Shown: positions 16,501 through 25,447, counted from the first letter of the stretch. The stretch: 64,000 nucleotides of DNA from JAUILH01 sp965230535 (GCA_965230535.1 OZ246010.1:62001-126000), one strand, 5' to 3'. Translations and numbers: made by a program. The notes: generated by a model from the letters alone, not told the origin.

Positions 16501-17129
16501 GCTACGGCATCTCCTGAATTGGTTTTTCTAACCTCATTCTTCACAAATGTGCAATTGTCTATAATAATCGTATTGACTGATGTGTTTCCAAATGAGATAC
16601 TGATAGCACCTCCACCAAAATTTCCATTCAGGGCCAAATTGCCATAAAAACTGCAATTATAGATTTCGGTGTTACCGGTGTAATGATTGTTTACCGCTCC
16701 TCCGGCACCAGCTTGGTTATTTTGGAAATGACAAGCGAACAAAGTCAGGTTACCTGTTTGGTCAACATTAATGGCACCACCCGAGTTACTAATTACACCG
16801 TCAATAAATCTAATACCTTCAATGTAAACCTCATTATCTATCTCGAGACAACGTATTGCGCCACCTCCACTAATAATGGTGCTTAAACTGTCGTTACCTA
16901 TAACCACCAGATCTTTATTAATGGTTACCTGACTACTCAGTACAATAGTATTTCCATCAGTGGATACATCAAAGCGAATGGTATCATTGGCACTTGCATC
17001 CAGTACAGCCTGTCTGAAACTTCCCGCTCCGGAATTGGCCGAATTGGTCACAGTAATTGTGCTTGAAAATGACGATGAACCCACCAGCAGCAACGTGAGC
17101 CCAAAGATTAAGTGTTGAATTGTTTTCAT
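13590..17129 (-). CDS. Type IX-secreted beta-helix protein with nine 51-residue repeats
   Basis: This 1179-residue protein starts at ATG 17129 with a signal peptide (KTIQHLIFGLTLLLVGSSSF). Residues from about 25 to 560 form a right-handed parallel beta-helix of the polymorphic outer-membrane/choice-of-anchor kind, with recurring 'N-C-x-F' and GGG(A/I)xI turns, closing with NGAVDLGAYELGG. Nine tandem repeats of about 51 residues follow, each with two Cys, SYTVPSGDETYT, GVYMDTIPN and GCDSVITINLT. The chain ends in a type A sorting domain (VYPNPFTDDF ... GIYYIVVSGD), which directs export and surface attachment by the type IX system. It is probably a cell-surface adhesin or matrix protein; no catalytic motif is seen. 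Confidence 0.9.
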   Translation of the reverse strand: MKTIQHLIFGLTLLLVGSSSFSSTITVTNSANSGAGSFRQAVLDASANDTIRFDVSTDGNTIVLSSQVTINKDLVVIGNDSLSTIISGGGAIRCLEIDNEVYIEGIRFIDGVISNSGGAINVDQTGNLTLFACHFQNNQAGAGGAVNNHYTGNTEIYNCSFYGNLALNGNFGGGAISISFGNTSVNTIIIDNCTFVKNEVRKTNSGDAVAGAIRFLGSAATVSNCTFDQNLVTGTNSSARKGGGIFGSGASIYPLDLTIENCSFTNHTFSSTGSGQCRGGGFCIEGDANATLSVRKCLIENNHISTAGAQALGGGFYNSAGSAIIDECIVRSNSGAVTAGSGSCFGGGISIGQGDTYLTRTTIMNNSGSTITGIAEGGGFHSSTGGDYLLMENTTIYGNTMQTSSGNTARGGGALIGHVDSIRLVNNTIANNEISGGATWSRGGGIYVYTGVGPRILHNNIIYNNLADAGSEDVRWENFGFAFDVSNNLVEHGTSYTPGWTYSSNPGLDPLGPLNNGGTTPTIALVNPLSDAINNGSSTFSPTLDQRFATRNGAVDLGAYELGGCLQTSSSITLTECDAYIVPSGDETYTVSGVYTDTIPNVGGCDSIITINLSMIYGTSSSITTTVCDSYTVPSGDEAYTTSGVYMDTIPNAVGCDSVITVNLTVNHSTTNSINVIECNTYTVPSGDETYTTSGVYMDTLPNAVGCDSVLTINLTINYSSTSTLTLVECDSYTVPSGDETYTSTGVYMDTIPNSTGCDSVITINLTINNSSTSSMTLVECDSYTVPSGDETYTTSGVYMDTIPNVAGCDSVITINLTINNSSASSMTLVECDSYTVPSGDETYTTSGVYMDTLPNAVGCDSVITINLTINNSSTSSITLVECDSYTVPSGDETYTTSGVYMDTIPNVAGCDSVLTINLTINNSSSSSITLVECDSYTVPSGDEVYTSSGVYMDTIPNVVGCDSVITINLTVNNSSSSTETITSCGDYVWAHDGMTYSATGIYMDTIPNAAGCDSVLTLDLTVINIDTNVTASGITLTAVQSGVSYQWVDCDNNYAAISGETGQSFTASANGNYALVLTDGICSDTSSCHNINSVGLEELSDNQIQVYPNPFTDDFMLNIEGATGKYQVSVLNSIGQEIYSRNMSGKSIQINLNEHVKGIYYIVVSGDTGRVVRRVVKQ
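14060..15420 (-). repeat. Nine tandem 153-bp coding repeats
   Basis: Units of about 153 bases encode the Cys-paired 51-residue module. The central units (roughly 14330-14950) are nearly identical in DNA as well as protein, with alternating IPNVAG and LPNAVG variants, while the first and last copies are divergent. This pattern points to recent expansion or gene conversion in the middle of the array. Confidence 0.9.
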
Positions 17130-17209
17130 GGTCGATTTGTTTACCACAAAGAACTTTCATCTTTCAACTCAAATCAACCGCATAAAGATGCGGGCCTTAC
17201 CATATGTAA

Positions 17210-17854
17210 TTAGAAAAATAAACTCCTTATCTCGCCGGAAAACGACTTTTTGATCAGCTCTGCCTTGCTGTTAATCTGAAGTTTGGTATAAATGTTTCTG
17301 ATATGATGTCTGACCGTATTAATTGAGATTCCCATGCGGTCTGCTATCAACTTATAACTCAGGCCATCCACCACACATTGCACCACCTGATGCTCCTTTG
17401 CGCTCAATGCATTTTCTGAACTTTGCTTGACAGGATTAAAATGCTGAATGACTTTTCTGGCAATACTTGGTGTCATCGGAGAACCTCCGACCATCACTGT
17501 TTGAACAGCCTGGTGCAATTCCTGAAGCGGGGTGTTTTTAGCCAAATAACCAACTGCTCCGGCACACAATGCTTTAAAGATATTGTCGGTATCTGTATAC
17601 ACTGAGATCATCACAAATTGTACATCCGGCAGTTTGGCTTTGATCAAGCCTATCCCTTCGATCCCGGTTTTTCCGGGCAGACCGATATCCGAGACAATCA
17701 CATCAATTGCTGGCTCACTGGCTTCATAACGTGTCATGAAGTCTTCAACACTTTCTGCACTTAACACCAACTCAATGTCATCCATGGTTTGCAGATACTT
17801 CTCCTGCCCCAATCGTATTGCTGTGATATCTTCGATTAATGCGACTTTGATCAT
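17210..17854 (-). CDS. NarL/FixJ-type response regulator
   Basis: The 214-residue protein has an N-terminal receiver domain (IKVALIEDI, phospho-acceptor Asp in VIVSDIGLPGKTG near residue 54, Lys in YLAKNTPL near 105) and a C-terminal LuxR-type helix-turn-helix (LSAKEHQVVQCVVDGLSYKL, then GISINTVRHHIRNIYTKL). ATG 17854 matches the family start. It is divergent from the histidine kinase gene, 88 bases apart, and is its likely phosphorylation partner. Targets are unknown; the adjacent secreted repeat protein is a candidate. Confidence 0.92.
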   Translation of the reverse strand: MIKVALIEDITAIRLGQEKYLQTMDDIELVLSAESVEDFMTRYEASEPAIDVIVSDIGLPGKTGIEGIGLIKAKLPDVQFVMISVYTDTDNIFKALCAGAVGYLAKNTPLQELHQAVQTVMVGGSPMTPSIARKVIQHFNPVKQSSENALSAKEHQVVQCVVDGLSYKLIADRMGISINTVRHHIRNIYTKLQINSKAELIKKSFSGEIRSLFF

Positions 17855-17942
17855 GTTACAAAAGTAGATCAATTTAAAATCTCATGAAACTGCATATTAA
17901 TGCGGCCTGATCTTCAGTTGAATAATTACTATTTTCGTTTCC

Positions 17943-20900
17943 GTGAGCGCCCGATTACTTCTTTCCGTCTTTCTGTGTTTTTCCTTTCTGGGAGCGCATG
18001 CTCAGGACTATTATTTTAGAGTGAATCAGCTCAACATGTCAGACGGTCTATCGTTTAGACATGCCACCTGCGTTGTACAGGACAATCAAGGCTATATGTG
18101 GATTGGAACCAGAAATGGTCTGAATCGGTTCGATGGTTATGAGTTTGTTCATTTTACCACACACAGCGAAAAAGGCATTCCTTCACTATCCGGCAACTAT
18201 ATTCATGATTTGGACATTGACGCTTCCGGAAACATTTGGATTGCCACAAATTCGGGATTAGATGTTTTAGATCCTGTTAACTATAACATTCAGTCCTATT
18301 CACCTCAAAGCGTTTTCAACAACAAGAAAGGGATTAAAACCATTGATGAAATCACAATTACCAAAGAAAGTGGCCGGATTTTCATTCATTCTCACCAATA
18401 CCAAAGATTTGATCGTTTCTACAATACAGTTGAATACAAAAACTCCAAGTTTCATGACCTGATCTTTAGCGATAACAGCTCAAATCAATATGAATATATC
18501 GCCAACGTTTTTGAGGACGAAGACAAAGCTCTGTGGGCCAGACCAGCTTATTCCAAAACCTTTTTTAAGCTTAACGATCAATACAAGATTATTGAAAGCT
18601 ACAACTTACCTGATTCTATAGGAGACCATAGTTTATCCAACGTAAGCTCACCAAGTGAAGCAGAACTAAAGAACAGTGGACCTTACAAACGCAATCTGGA
18701 ATTCATCAGACACAATTCAAAGTTTGAATTGATTGGGTCCTTCTGCGATTCTCATGAAACGTTTATGATCAAAGGGAACCTTAAAGAAGGATTTTCCTGT
18801 ATCCATGAAGACATTGGCATTGAAGGCAGACACATGCCTATAAACGATTTTGTTGACAGAGACGGAGATTTATGGATGATGCTTGACGAAACCATGTATG
18901 TCATGTCCGGAGAGCAGGCAAATAAAATTCCAACGAGCCAGATCAATTTATCTCAGGATGCCGTCACCTACTTTTACCAAAGTCGGGATGGAACTATATG
19001 GATTACCACAAACTTTGGTGTATACCGGGTTTTCAAAGAACCTAACCCTTTCAAATTCTATCTCAACACCAAAGAAAACGAAAAGGGCTACGGGCAGAGT
19101 ATTCGTGCCATAGAACAAGCTTCAGACAAGATCTGTTATGCCAGTGTTGTCCATGACGGCATATGGAAAACAAACCTCACCAGTGCTGAGACGGAACAGA
19201 TTCTTGGCGCTAATCACGACAATGGTTCCAAAAACTACAGTATCCTACCCTACGCCATGCATTATAATTCCGGAATGCTCTGGCTATGTAATTGGTTTGA
19301 CGAAGGCGTTCTCAAGTTTGATTTAGAAACCGGAGAACTTGATCACATTCATTGCGAAGAAAACCTTGAAGGTTTTGCCAGATCAATGGTTTACGACAAT
19401 AAAACTGAAAGACTGTGGATTGGTACCGATCATGGACTCAATATCCTGGATTTGAAAACAGAAGTGCTTTCCAGGTTCACTCCGACATCAAATGCAAAGT
19501 TCTTTAATCAACTGGATTTTTCTGCATTGTTGTTGAACGATTCTAAAGAAGTCTGGCTGGGAACAAGAGAAAGCGGACTTTTTAAATTGGTAGGAAACGA
19601 CTTTTCTCTGATAGCAAATAAAGAAAGTGGCTTGAGTGATAACTCCATCCTATCAATATATGAGTATGGGGATTATCTGTGGATTGGCACATCCTCCGGA
19701 CTGAACAGGCTCGACATAGAGAGTGGGAACATTGTTTCGTACACCACTCAGCATGGACTTCCGAACAACCACATTAATGCCATAACTGAGATGAATGGTT
19801 TTATTTGGCTAAGCACCAACAAAGGGCTGTGCAAGTTCAATATTGAAACAGAAAGCGGATCGAGCTACTATAAAGAAGATGGCTTAATCCATGAAGAGTT
19901 CAATTACAGCTCTTCCAGAAAGTTGGACAATGGCAACATCCTGTTTGGCGGAATGAACGGCATAATTGAAGTCTCCAAAACCAGACAACCAACCACTCAA
20001 AGCAATTCAAAAATCATCCTTACAGGCTATGAGAAATCTGATTTTCAGGAAAGCTCACAGCTGATCAATGGCGCTGATTTGATTAAAAACGGGATTGATC
20101 TTTACCATAACGACAAATCCTTCAGTTTTAAGTTTGCACTTCTGGACTTGTTCTCATCAAAACACATCAAATACAAATACAAGCTGGAGGGCTACGACGA
20201 CAACTGGACCCTGATAGGTTCTGAAAACAAAGTTAGATTCAACAAACTTCCTCCGGGAGACTACACATTCAGAGTAAAAGCACTTGGTAAAAATGGTGTT
20301 TGGAGTGAGCACGAACTCAAGATTCCTATCCGTGTACATCAGGTCTTCTATAAAACATGGTGGTTTATTTCTCTAGTCGTTTTGGCGGTGCTGCTACTCT
20401 TCTATACCGTATATCGCATTCGTGTGAATCAGATTGAAAAGATGGCTCAATTGCGTGTTAAGATCGCGAGCGACCTACATGATGACGTGGGCAGCATGTT
20501 GACTCAAATTGCTATGCAAAGCGAACTGGTGGGCGCTAAGGCGTATAATGAAGACGAAGAAAAGGAAGAGATTCTTAAAATAGCAAAAAGCAGTCGTGAA
20601 GCCGTAAATACCATGAGTGATGTAGTTTGGTCTATAGATTCCAGACAAGATAAACTAGTGGATTTACTGGACAGAATGAAAGATTATGCCGGAGACGCTT
20701 TGTCAAGAGCCGGTATCGAGATGAACTTCCAGTTTGAAGGAGGTTCTCAGGCAAATCAACACCTCAAGCCACAATTCAGGCAAAACGTCTACTTAGTCTT
20801 TAAAGAAGCCATTAACAATGTCGTAAAACACAGCAACGCCGAGCAGGTTGACATACTCATCTCCAGCACCAAACAAACATTTAAAATGACGATCAAAGAC

Positions 20901-21035
20901 AATGGCAGTTTGAGTAAAAATGAAGGTCGTCAGGCTGGCCAGGGATTAAAAAACATGAAACTAAGAGCAAGCCAAATCAAAGGCGAATTGGAGCTCAACA
21001 CTTCAGATGGTTACGAAATCACATTATCCGTTTAG
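17943..21035 (+). CDS. Two-component sensor histidine kinase with propeller sensor
   Basis: The 1030-residue protein starts at GTG 17943, which gives a complete signal peptide ending in AHAQ. The periplasmic part has repeated Reg_prop blades (GYMWIGTRNGLNRFDGYEF, GNIWIATNSGLDVLDP, RLWIGTDHGLNILDL, YLWIGTSSGLNRLD) and then a Y_Y_Y domain (YKYKLEGYDDNWTLIG, about 740-800). One membrane helix (about 806-826) leads to a HisKA_3 helix with the phospho-acceptor in SDLHDDVGS (near 845) and an HATPase domain (EAINNVVKHS, IKDNG, GQGLKNMKLRA). There is no receiver or AraC domain, so it is a classical kinase that signals to the divergent regulator. Its stop codon abuts that of the convergent aldehyde dehydrogenase. 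Confidence 0.92.
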   Translation: MSARLLLSVFLCFSFLGAHAQDYYFRVNQLNMSDGLSFRHATCVVQDNQGYMWIGTRNGLNRFDGYEFVHFTTHSEKGIPSLSGNYIHDLDIDASGNIWIATNSGLDVLDPVNYNIQSYSPQSVFNNKKGIKTIDEITITKESGRIFIHSHQYQRFDRFYNTVEYKNSKFHDLIFSDNSSNQYEYIANVFEDEDKALWARPAYSKTFFKLNDQYKIIESYNLPDSIGDHSLSNVSSPSEAELKNSGPYKRNLEFIRHNSKFELIGSFCDSHETFMIKGNLKEGFSCIHEDIGIEGRHMPINDFVDRDGDLWMMLDETMYVMSGEQANKIPTSQINLSQDAVTYFYQSRDGTIWITTNFGVYRVFKEPNPFKFYLNTKENEKGYGQSIRAIEQASDKICYASVVHDGIWKTNLTSAETEQILGANHDNGSKNYSILPYAMHYNSGMLWLCNWFDEGVLKFDLETGELDHIHCEENLEGFARSMVYDNKTERLWIGTDHGLNILDLKTEVLSRFTPTSNAKFFNQLDFSALLLNDSKEVWLGTRESGLFKLVGNDFSLIANKESGLSDNSILSIYEYGDYLWIGTSSGLNRLDIESGNIVSYTTQHGLPNNHINAITEMNGFIWLSTNKGLCKFNIETESGSSYYKEDGLIHEEFNYSSSRKLDNGNILFGGMNGIIEVSKTRQPTTQSNSKIILTGYEKSDFQESSQLINGADLIKNGIDLYHNDKSFSFKFALLDLFSSKHIKYKYKLEGYDDNWTLIGSENKVRFNKLPPGDYTFRVKALGKNGVWSEHELKIPIRVHQVFYKTWWFISLVVLAVLLLFYTVYRIRVNQIEKMAQLRVKIASDLHDDVGSMLTQIAMQSELVGAKAYNEDEEKEEILKIAKSSREAVNTMSDVVWSIDSRQDKLVDLLDRMKDYAGDALSRAGIEMNFQFEGGSQANQHLKPQFRQNVYLVFKEAINNVVKHSNAEQVDILISSTKQTFKMTIKDNGSLSKNEGRQAGQGLKNMKLRASQIKGELELNTSDGYEITLSV

Positions 21036-22475
21036 CTAGTACACCAACAAACGCATCTCACTCATCTCTTCCATGGCATAACGCAGACCTTCTTTACCAA
21101 CTCCCGAATCTTTGACACCTCCGTACGGCATTCCATCCACTCTGAAACCGGGCACACCATTAATTATGACACCGCCAACTTCTAAGGTATCGTGAGCCAA
21201 AGACATATGCTCAATTTTACTTGTAAAAACGCCTGCCTGTAAACCATATTTGGATTGATTCACCAGATTTAATGCCTCAGAGAAATTGTCTGCTTTCTCC
21301 AAAATTACCACTGGACCGAAAACTTCCTCTTTATAAATCGTCGAGTCATTGGTGACATTCTCCAGAATAGTTGGTTCGTATACATTGGCCGCTTCATTAA
21401 AGACTTCACCACCTGCTACAAGACCAGCACCATCTTTTAATGCGTCATGAACCCAATCGTGGATTCTATGAACATGTTCTTTGGAAATAATTGGTCCGTT
21501 TACAACCTGAGCATCTGTTGACTCTCCGGAAACCACCGTTTTCAACTCTTGTAACAAAGCTTCTTTAAAAGTCTCGTAAAGCGATGAATGCACCACAACT
21601 CTTTGGGTAGAAATACAAATTTGTCCAGCGTACAAAAAAGCACCAACTGCCACAGATTTAGCGACAGAAAACACGTCTACACCTTCATCTATCACCACTG
21701 AAGCATTGCCTCCCAATTCAAGAGCAACTTTCTTCTTTGGCACAAGAGATTTCAGCTTCCAACCAATCAAATCGCTTCCGGTAAAAGACAACATTTTGAA
21801 ACTGTCTTCTTCGACAAACTTCTGCGCCAGGTTATTATTACAAAGCACCAGATTAAAAGCACCTTTCGGCAAATCGGTTTCATCAATCATTTTTGCCAAA
21901 ATCAATGAACTAAATGGCGTTTGTAAGGCTGGCTTTAAAACAACAGAGCATCCTGCTGCAATGGCTGCCGCTACTTTATGCAAAACCAGATTTAGTGGAA
22001 AATTGAATGGCGTGATGCAAAGTACCGGTCCAATTGGATACGGTTTTGTGTAAGCACGTCTCCCCTGTCCGGCATCATAATCTATATTGATTGTTTCGCC
22101 GGTAAATTCGAGTGCCTGAGCCGCTGCCAATTCCAAAGTCCGTACACTTCTATTCATTTCTGCTCTGGCGTAGGAAATTGGTTTTCCGGCTTCTAAAGCA
22201 ATGATATGAGCAACTTCATCTGATTTAGCCTCTAGTTTTGCAGCCAATGTTTTCAGAACCTGAGACCGTTGATGCGCAGACGTCTTTTTCATCCTGTCAA
22301 ACCCTGAATTTACTGAGTCAACGACATCCTGAAACGCCTCTTCTCCTAACGTATTTACAGAAGCCAATACAGTTCCATCGTTCTTGTTGAGTACTTCCAA
22401 AGCTGTTGAGGTTCCCGCCTTGTACTGACCATCATAATAATTTGCCAGTTCAAATAAACTCTGATCAATTTCCAT
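21036..22475 (-). CDS. Aldehyde dehydrogenase family protein
   Basis: The 479-residue NAD(P)-dependent enzyme oxidises an aldehyde to the acid. Visible motifs are the substrate/cofactor segment CITPFNFPLNL (near 145), SFTGSDLIGWKL, the general-base Glu in ALELGGNASVV (near 245), the catalytic Cys in LYAGQICISTQR (near 280), and EEVFGPVV (near 375). ATG 22475 (MEIDQSLFEL) is preferred over a more distal start. The overall sequence resembles the lactaldehyde/glyceraldehyde-3-phosphate branch, but the substrate cannot be set. It faces the kinase gene with no intervening base. Confidence 0.9.
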   Translation of the reverse strand: MEIDQSLFELANYYDGQYKAGTSTALEVLNKNDGTVLASVNTLGEEAFQDVVDSVNSGFDRMKKTSAHQRSQVLKTLAAKLEAKSDEVAHIIALEAGKPISYARAEMNRSVRTLELAAAQALEFTGETINIDYDAGQGRRAYTKPYPIGPVLCITPFNFPLNLVLHKVAAAIAAGCSVVLKPALQTPFSSLILAKMIDETDLPKGAFNLVLCNNNLAQKFVEEDSFKMLSFTGSDLIGWKLKSLVPKKKVALELGGNASVVIDEGVDVFSVAKSVAVGAFLYAGQICISTQRVVVHSSLYETFKEALLQELKTVVSGESTDAQVVNGPIISKEHVHRIHDWVHDALKDGAGLVAGGEVFNEAANVYEPTILENVTNDSTIYKEEVFGPVVILEKADNFSEALNLVNQSKYGLQAGVFTSKIEHMSLAHDTLEVGGVIINGVPGFRVDGMPYGGVKDSGVGKEGLRYAMEEMSEMRLLVY

Positions 22476-22534
22476 GATTCTAAGGTAAGTAAATATAGAC
22501 ATACACTTGCATTGGTGTTGTCTAGATTAAGTAG

Positions 22535-22590
22535 TCATTTCAACCAGCATTGAAAGAAGTCAGGAGATTTCTCCGCTACGGTCGAAATGA
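22535..22590. repeat. REP-like palindromic intergenic element
   Basis: The ends TCATTTCAACC and GGTCGAAATGA are inverted repeats with one difference. Read on the minus strand the element begins TCATTTCGACCGTAGCGGAG and continues into an AAATCTC motif. This resembles a dispersed intergenic palindrome I recall from many Bacteroidota genomes. No second copy was seen in this window. Confidence 0.5.
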
Positions 22591-22634
22591 TTTCAGGGTG
22601 TATTGACAAGGAAATTCCAGGACGGTATAAACAA

Positions 22635-22660
22635 AAAACGCCCCAATATTGGAGCGTTTT
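22635..22660 (-). terminator. Terminator after the DUF2541 gene
   Basis: On the minus strand AAAACGC and CCAATATTGG form a stem ending in GCGTTTT, with one T-G wobble. It lies 18 bases past the DUF2541 stop and before the aldehyde dehydrogenase start. Confidence 0.75.
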
Positions 22661-22678
22661 AATTTGAATCGGGAATTT

Positions 22679-23092
22679 CTAATGCCTTCCCCAGGCTGCT
22701 ACCAGAGCACGACCATTGCCATTTGGAATGGTTCTGTAGTTAAACGTGATTTTTTTGATGATTCTTTTGTTTCCTGGCAAGTCCAGCACGCGAGACTCGG
22801 TGCCTTTTGCGAATTTCCTATTGATCTTGAAATTATCTGAAGTTCCGTTAGCGTAGTGCACTTTTACATTCAATACATGTATTGGTGCTTTCATGACCTT
22901 GAATTTTACCGCAGTAAACACACCTTCTTTGATGGTAACCGGAATGACATCATGATCCCCTTTGATGTTGACCACTTTTTGTCCAAGTCTATCCCACTTA
23001 TGCTTCTGAATCTTAGCTTTTGTCGGTACAGTAAAAGACATTAAGCTCACTGCCAAACCGATGAATAAGGTAAATAAAATAGATTTCTTCAT
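22679..23092 (-). CDS. Secreted DUF2541 family protein
   Basis: The 137-residue protein starts at ATG 23092 with a signal peptide (KKSILFTLFIGLAVSLMSF). The mature part matches the DUF2541 pattern: IPVTIKEGVFTAVKFKVMKA, VHYANGTSDNF, SRVLDLPGNKRIIKKITFNY and a C-terminal Trp-Gly. These are small all-beta periplasmic proteins of unknown function. It is preceded on the same strand by the rhodanese lipoprotein gene, 50 bases away, and may be cotranscribed with it. Confidence 0.8.
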   Translation of the reverse strand: MKKSILFTLFIGLAVSLMSFTVPTKAKIQKHKWDRLGQKVVNIKGDHDVIPVTIKEGVFTAVKFKVMKAPIHVLNVKVHYANGTSDNFKINRKFAKGTESRVLDLPGNKRIIKKITFNYRTIPNGNGRALVAAWGRH

Positions 23093-23142
23093 GTTTGTTT
23101 TATTTTGGTTATGGCTCTTTGACACACCAAAATAAAAAAGGT

Positions 23143-23646
23143 TTAATCCTCAGAAATATTTATGATGTTTTTTCCTGAAGATTGCCACGACATGAAGCCT
23201 TCTTCCAAATTATACACATTGTTGTATCCCATGCTAATTAAGCTGTCCGCAGCTTCAGCACTTCTTCCGCCTCCATGACAATATACATAGACAGATTTAT
23301 CTTTGGAAATGCCATTTTCTACTTTAGATTTGAAATCTTCATCATACCAATCGATGGTTAAAGCACTGCTATCGATCACACCATTCTCCTTCCATTCACT
23401 TTCTGTTCTTACGTCCAGAATTACAGCATTTGGATCTTCAACAAATAATGCAAATTCTTCCACATTTAAATCTCTGAACCCAAGTTCAATTTGCTCTTCT
23501 GTACCCTCTTCAGATTCTTCAGGAGATTCCTGACCAGCTTCACTCGTTTCTTTCTTGTCCTTACCCTCCTTGTCTTCTTCCTTCTCTCCACAAGAGAACA
23601 GCATTGGAGCCACAAGCAACATGGCCAGAATTGTCTTTTTATTCAT
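23143..23646 (-). CDS. Rhodanese-domain lipoprotein
   Basis: This 167-residue lipoprotein has a lipobox ending at the Cys of PMLFSCGEKE and then a long acidic linker (about 20-55, mostly Glu, Lys and Ser). A single rhodanese domain follows (about 58-160) with AVILDVRTESEW and the active-site loop VYCHGGGRSAEAA holding the catalytic Cys. It should sit in the periplasm, anchored to a membrane, and transfer or sense sulfane sulfur. It starts 22 bases after the pepD stop on the same strand, so an operon with pepD is possible. Confidence 0.88.
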   Translation of the reverse strand: MNKKTILAMLLVAPMLFSCGEKEEDKEGKDKKETSEAGQESPEESEEGTEEQIELGFRDLNVEEFALFVEDPNAVILDVRTESEWKENGVIDSSALTIDWYDEDFKSKVENGISKDKSVYVYCHGGGRSAEAADSLISMGYNNVYNLEEGFMSWQSSGKNIINISED

Positions 23647-23668
23647 AATAATTCGTTTTGGTTTATTT

Positions 23669-25111
23669 TTATTTAGACGGAATGTTGGCTAGTATTTCCA
23701 CCAAAAAGCTCCAGAATTTCTGAACTGATGCGATTTTTGTCTTCTCATCCGGAGAATGTGGATTTCTAATAGTAGGTCCAAAAGAAATCATGTCCAGCCC
23801 CGGATATCTCTCTCCAAGAATGCCACATTCCAAACCGGCATGACAAGCCATCACGTTTGGTTTTTCGTTAAACATACTTTCATATTTTCCTTTCATCAAT
23901 TCAAGTATTTCTGAATTGGGATTTGGTGCCCAACCAGGATATGAGCCTGTGTGCTCCACATTGGCTCCCATTAAATGGAAAGGTGCTCCAACGGTATTGG
24001 CTATGTCCATTTTTGATGACTCGATGGAACTTCTTTGTAAACTTTGAGTTTTAAACTGACCATCTTTTACAATCACTCTGGCCAATGATGATGATGTTTC
24101 AACTAAGCCTTCAACAGCTTCACTCATTTTAAACACACCATTATGAACAGCAAATATTGATCTAATAATTCTACTGGTATCTTCCTGACTTACAGACTCA
24201 CTAGAACCATTCATCTCATCAATTAAAACAACCAAATCAGGCTCGTTTACCTGATATTCGGCTTTGATGTCGTTGACTAAACTCTGAATGTCCGTTTTGA
24301 ATGATGGTTTGGCTACAACGGTTGCAAATGCTTCTCTCGGAATTGCATTTCTCAAGCTTCCTCCATTGATCTCTACGATTCTTAAATCATGCTCCAAACC
24401 TTCTTTCATAAGTCTGTTCATGATTTTATTGGCATTGCCTCTCCCCAGGTTGATATCCATTCCGGAATGTCCTCCTTTCAGGCCTTTTACTTCTATAGAG
24501 AAGGTTTGATGTCCAGCCGGAACAGCTTCTGTAGAATAAGTGTATGCTGTATTCGTATCGATTCCACCAGCACAACCAATTGAAAACTCGTCATCATCTT
24601 CCGTATCCAAATTCAGAAGAATTTCTCCATCCAGAATGCCTTTCTCCAGCTCGAAAGCCCCTGTCATACCAGTTTCTTCATCAATTGTAAATAAAGCTTC
24701 AATGGCTGGGTGAGCCAGGTCATTTGAAGACAATACAGCCATAATTGCTGCAACGCCCATTCCGTTGTCCGCACCAAGCGTAGTCCCCTTAGCTTTCACC
24801 CACTCACCATCAATATACGATTGAATACCCTGGGTTTGAAAATCGAAATCAGTATCGGCATTTTTCTGGTGAACCATATCCAAATGCGCCTGCATTATAA
24901 CAGTTTTAGCATTCTCCATTCCCGGAGTAGCCGGCTTTTTAATGATAACGTTACCTACTTTATCCTCATATACATCTAAGCCCAGGTTCTCACCAAAAGC
25001 TTTTGCAAAAGCAATCACTCTCTCTTCCTGTTTACTTGGTCGAGGAACTGCATTTAAATCTTCAAAATGATTCCAAACCACTTTTGGTTCCAAATCTCTT
25101 ACTTCACCCAT
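23669..25111 (-). CDS. pepD: Aminoacyl-histidine dipeptidase (M20C, PepD)
   Basis: The 480-residue zinc metallopeptidase cleaves Xaa-His and other dipeptides. Metal-site regions are VIMQAHLDMVHQKN (near residue 80), TTLGADNGMGVAA (near 118) and FTIDEETGMTGAFEL (near 147), with further typical segments GGHSGMDINLGRGNA and HAGLECGILGERYPGLDMIS toward the C-terminus. The internal dimerisation/lid domain is intact, as expected for full-length PepD. The start overlaps the stop of the upstream 97-residue membrane protein by 8 bases, indicating translational coupling. Confidence 0.95.
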   Translation of the reverse strand: MGEVRDLEPKVVWNHFEDLNAVPRPSKQEERVIAFAKAFGENLGLDVYEDKVGNVIIKKPATPGMENAKTVIMQAHLDMVHQKNADTDFDFQTQGIQSYIDGEWVKAKGTTLGADNGMGVAAIMAVLSSNDLAHPAIEALFTIDEETGMTGAFELEKGILDGEILLNLDTEDDDEFSIGCAGGIDTNTAYTYSTEAVPAGHQTFSIEVKGLKGGHSGMDINLGRGNANKIMNRLMKEGLEHDLRIVEINGGSLRNAIPREAFATVVAKPSFKTDIQSLVNDIKAEYQVNEPDLVVLIDEMNGSSESVSQEDTSRIIRSIFAVHNGVFKMSEAVEGLVETSSSLARVIVKDGQFKTQSLQRSSIESSKMDIANTVGAPFHLMGANVEHTGSYPGWAPNPNSEILELMKGKYESMFNEKPNVMACHAGLECGILGERYPGLDMISFGPTIRNPHSPDEKTKIASVQKFWSFLVEILANIPSK

Positions 25112-25397
25112 GATATTTCTCTTTTAATTTTGCTTCTGTTTTTACGCAATATCTAAGCATCAGCCAGCCGTAAATTCCGCCAGCTACAATGCCCAATCCT
25201 ATTAAATGTGACAAGAAGATTTTTGATCCGAAATAGTCGCCCCAATTGTCTACAACTTTTCCGAAATAAACACTCTTAATGGCAAAAATGAGAATCATGG
25301 CAGCACCAAATGCGCCTCCAAAAGTGGCTACAAAGGCCCATTTTCGGTCTCTCCACTTTACCCAAAAATTCATGAATCGTTCATCTACCTTGTCCAT
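25104..25397 (-). CDS. Small membrane protein upstream of pepD
   Basis: The 97-residue protein has two predicted membrane helices (about 20-42, WAFVATFGGAFGAAMILIFA, and about 62-82, LSHLIGLGIVAGGIYGWLML) and charged ends. No family is recognised. It overlaps pepD by 8 bases (ATG of pepD inside its last codons), so both are expressed together. A role in peptide metabolism is only a guess from the context. Confidence 0.75.
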   Translation of the reverse strand: MDKVDERFMNFWVKWRDRKWAFVATFGGAFGAAMILIFAIKSVYFGKVVDNWGDYFGSKIFLSHLIGLGIVAGGIYGWLMLRYCVKTEAKLKEKYHG

Positions 25398-25447
25398 ACT
25401 GCTAAAATAACAATACTTCCTTGAAATATTTGGATATTTGAGCTAAA

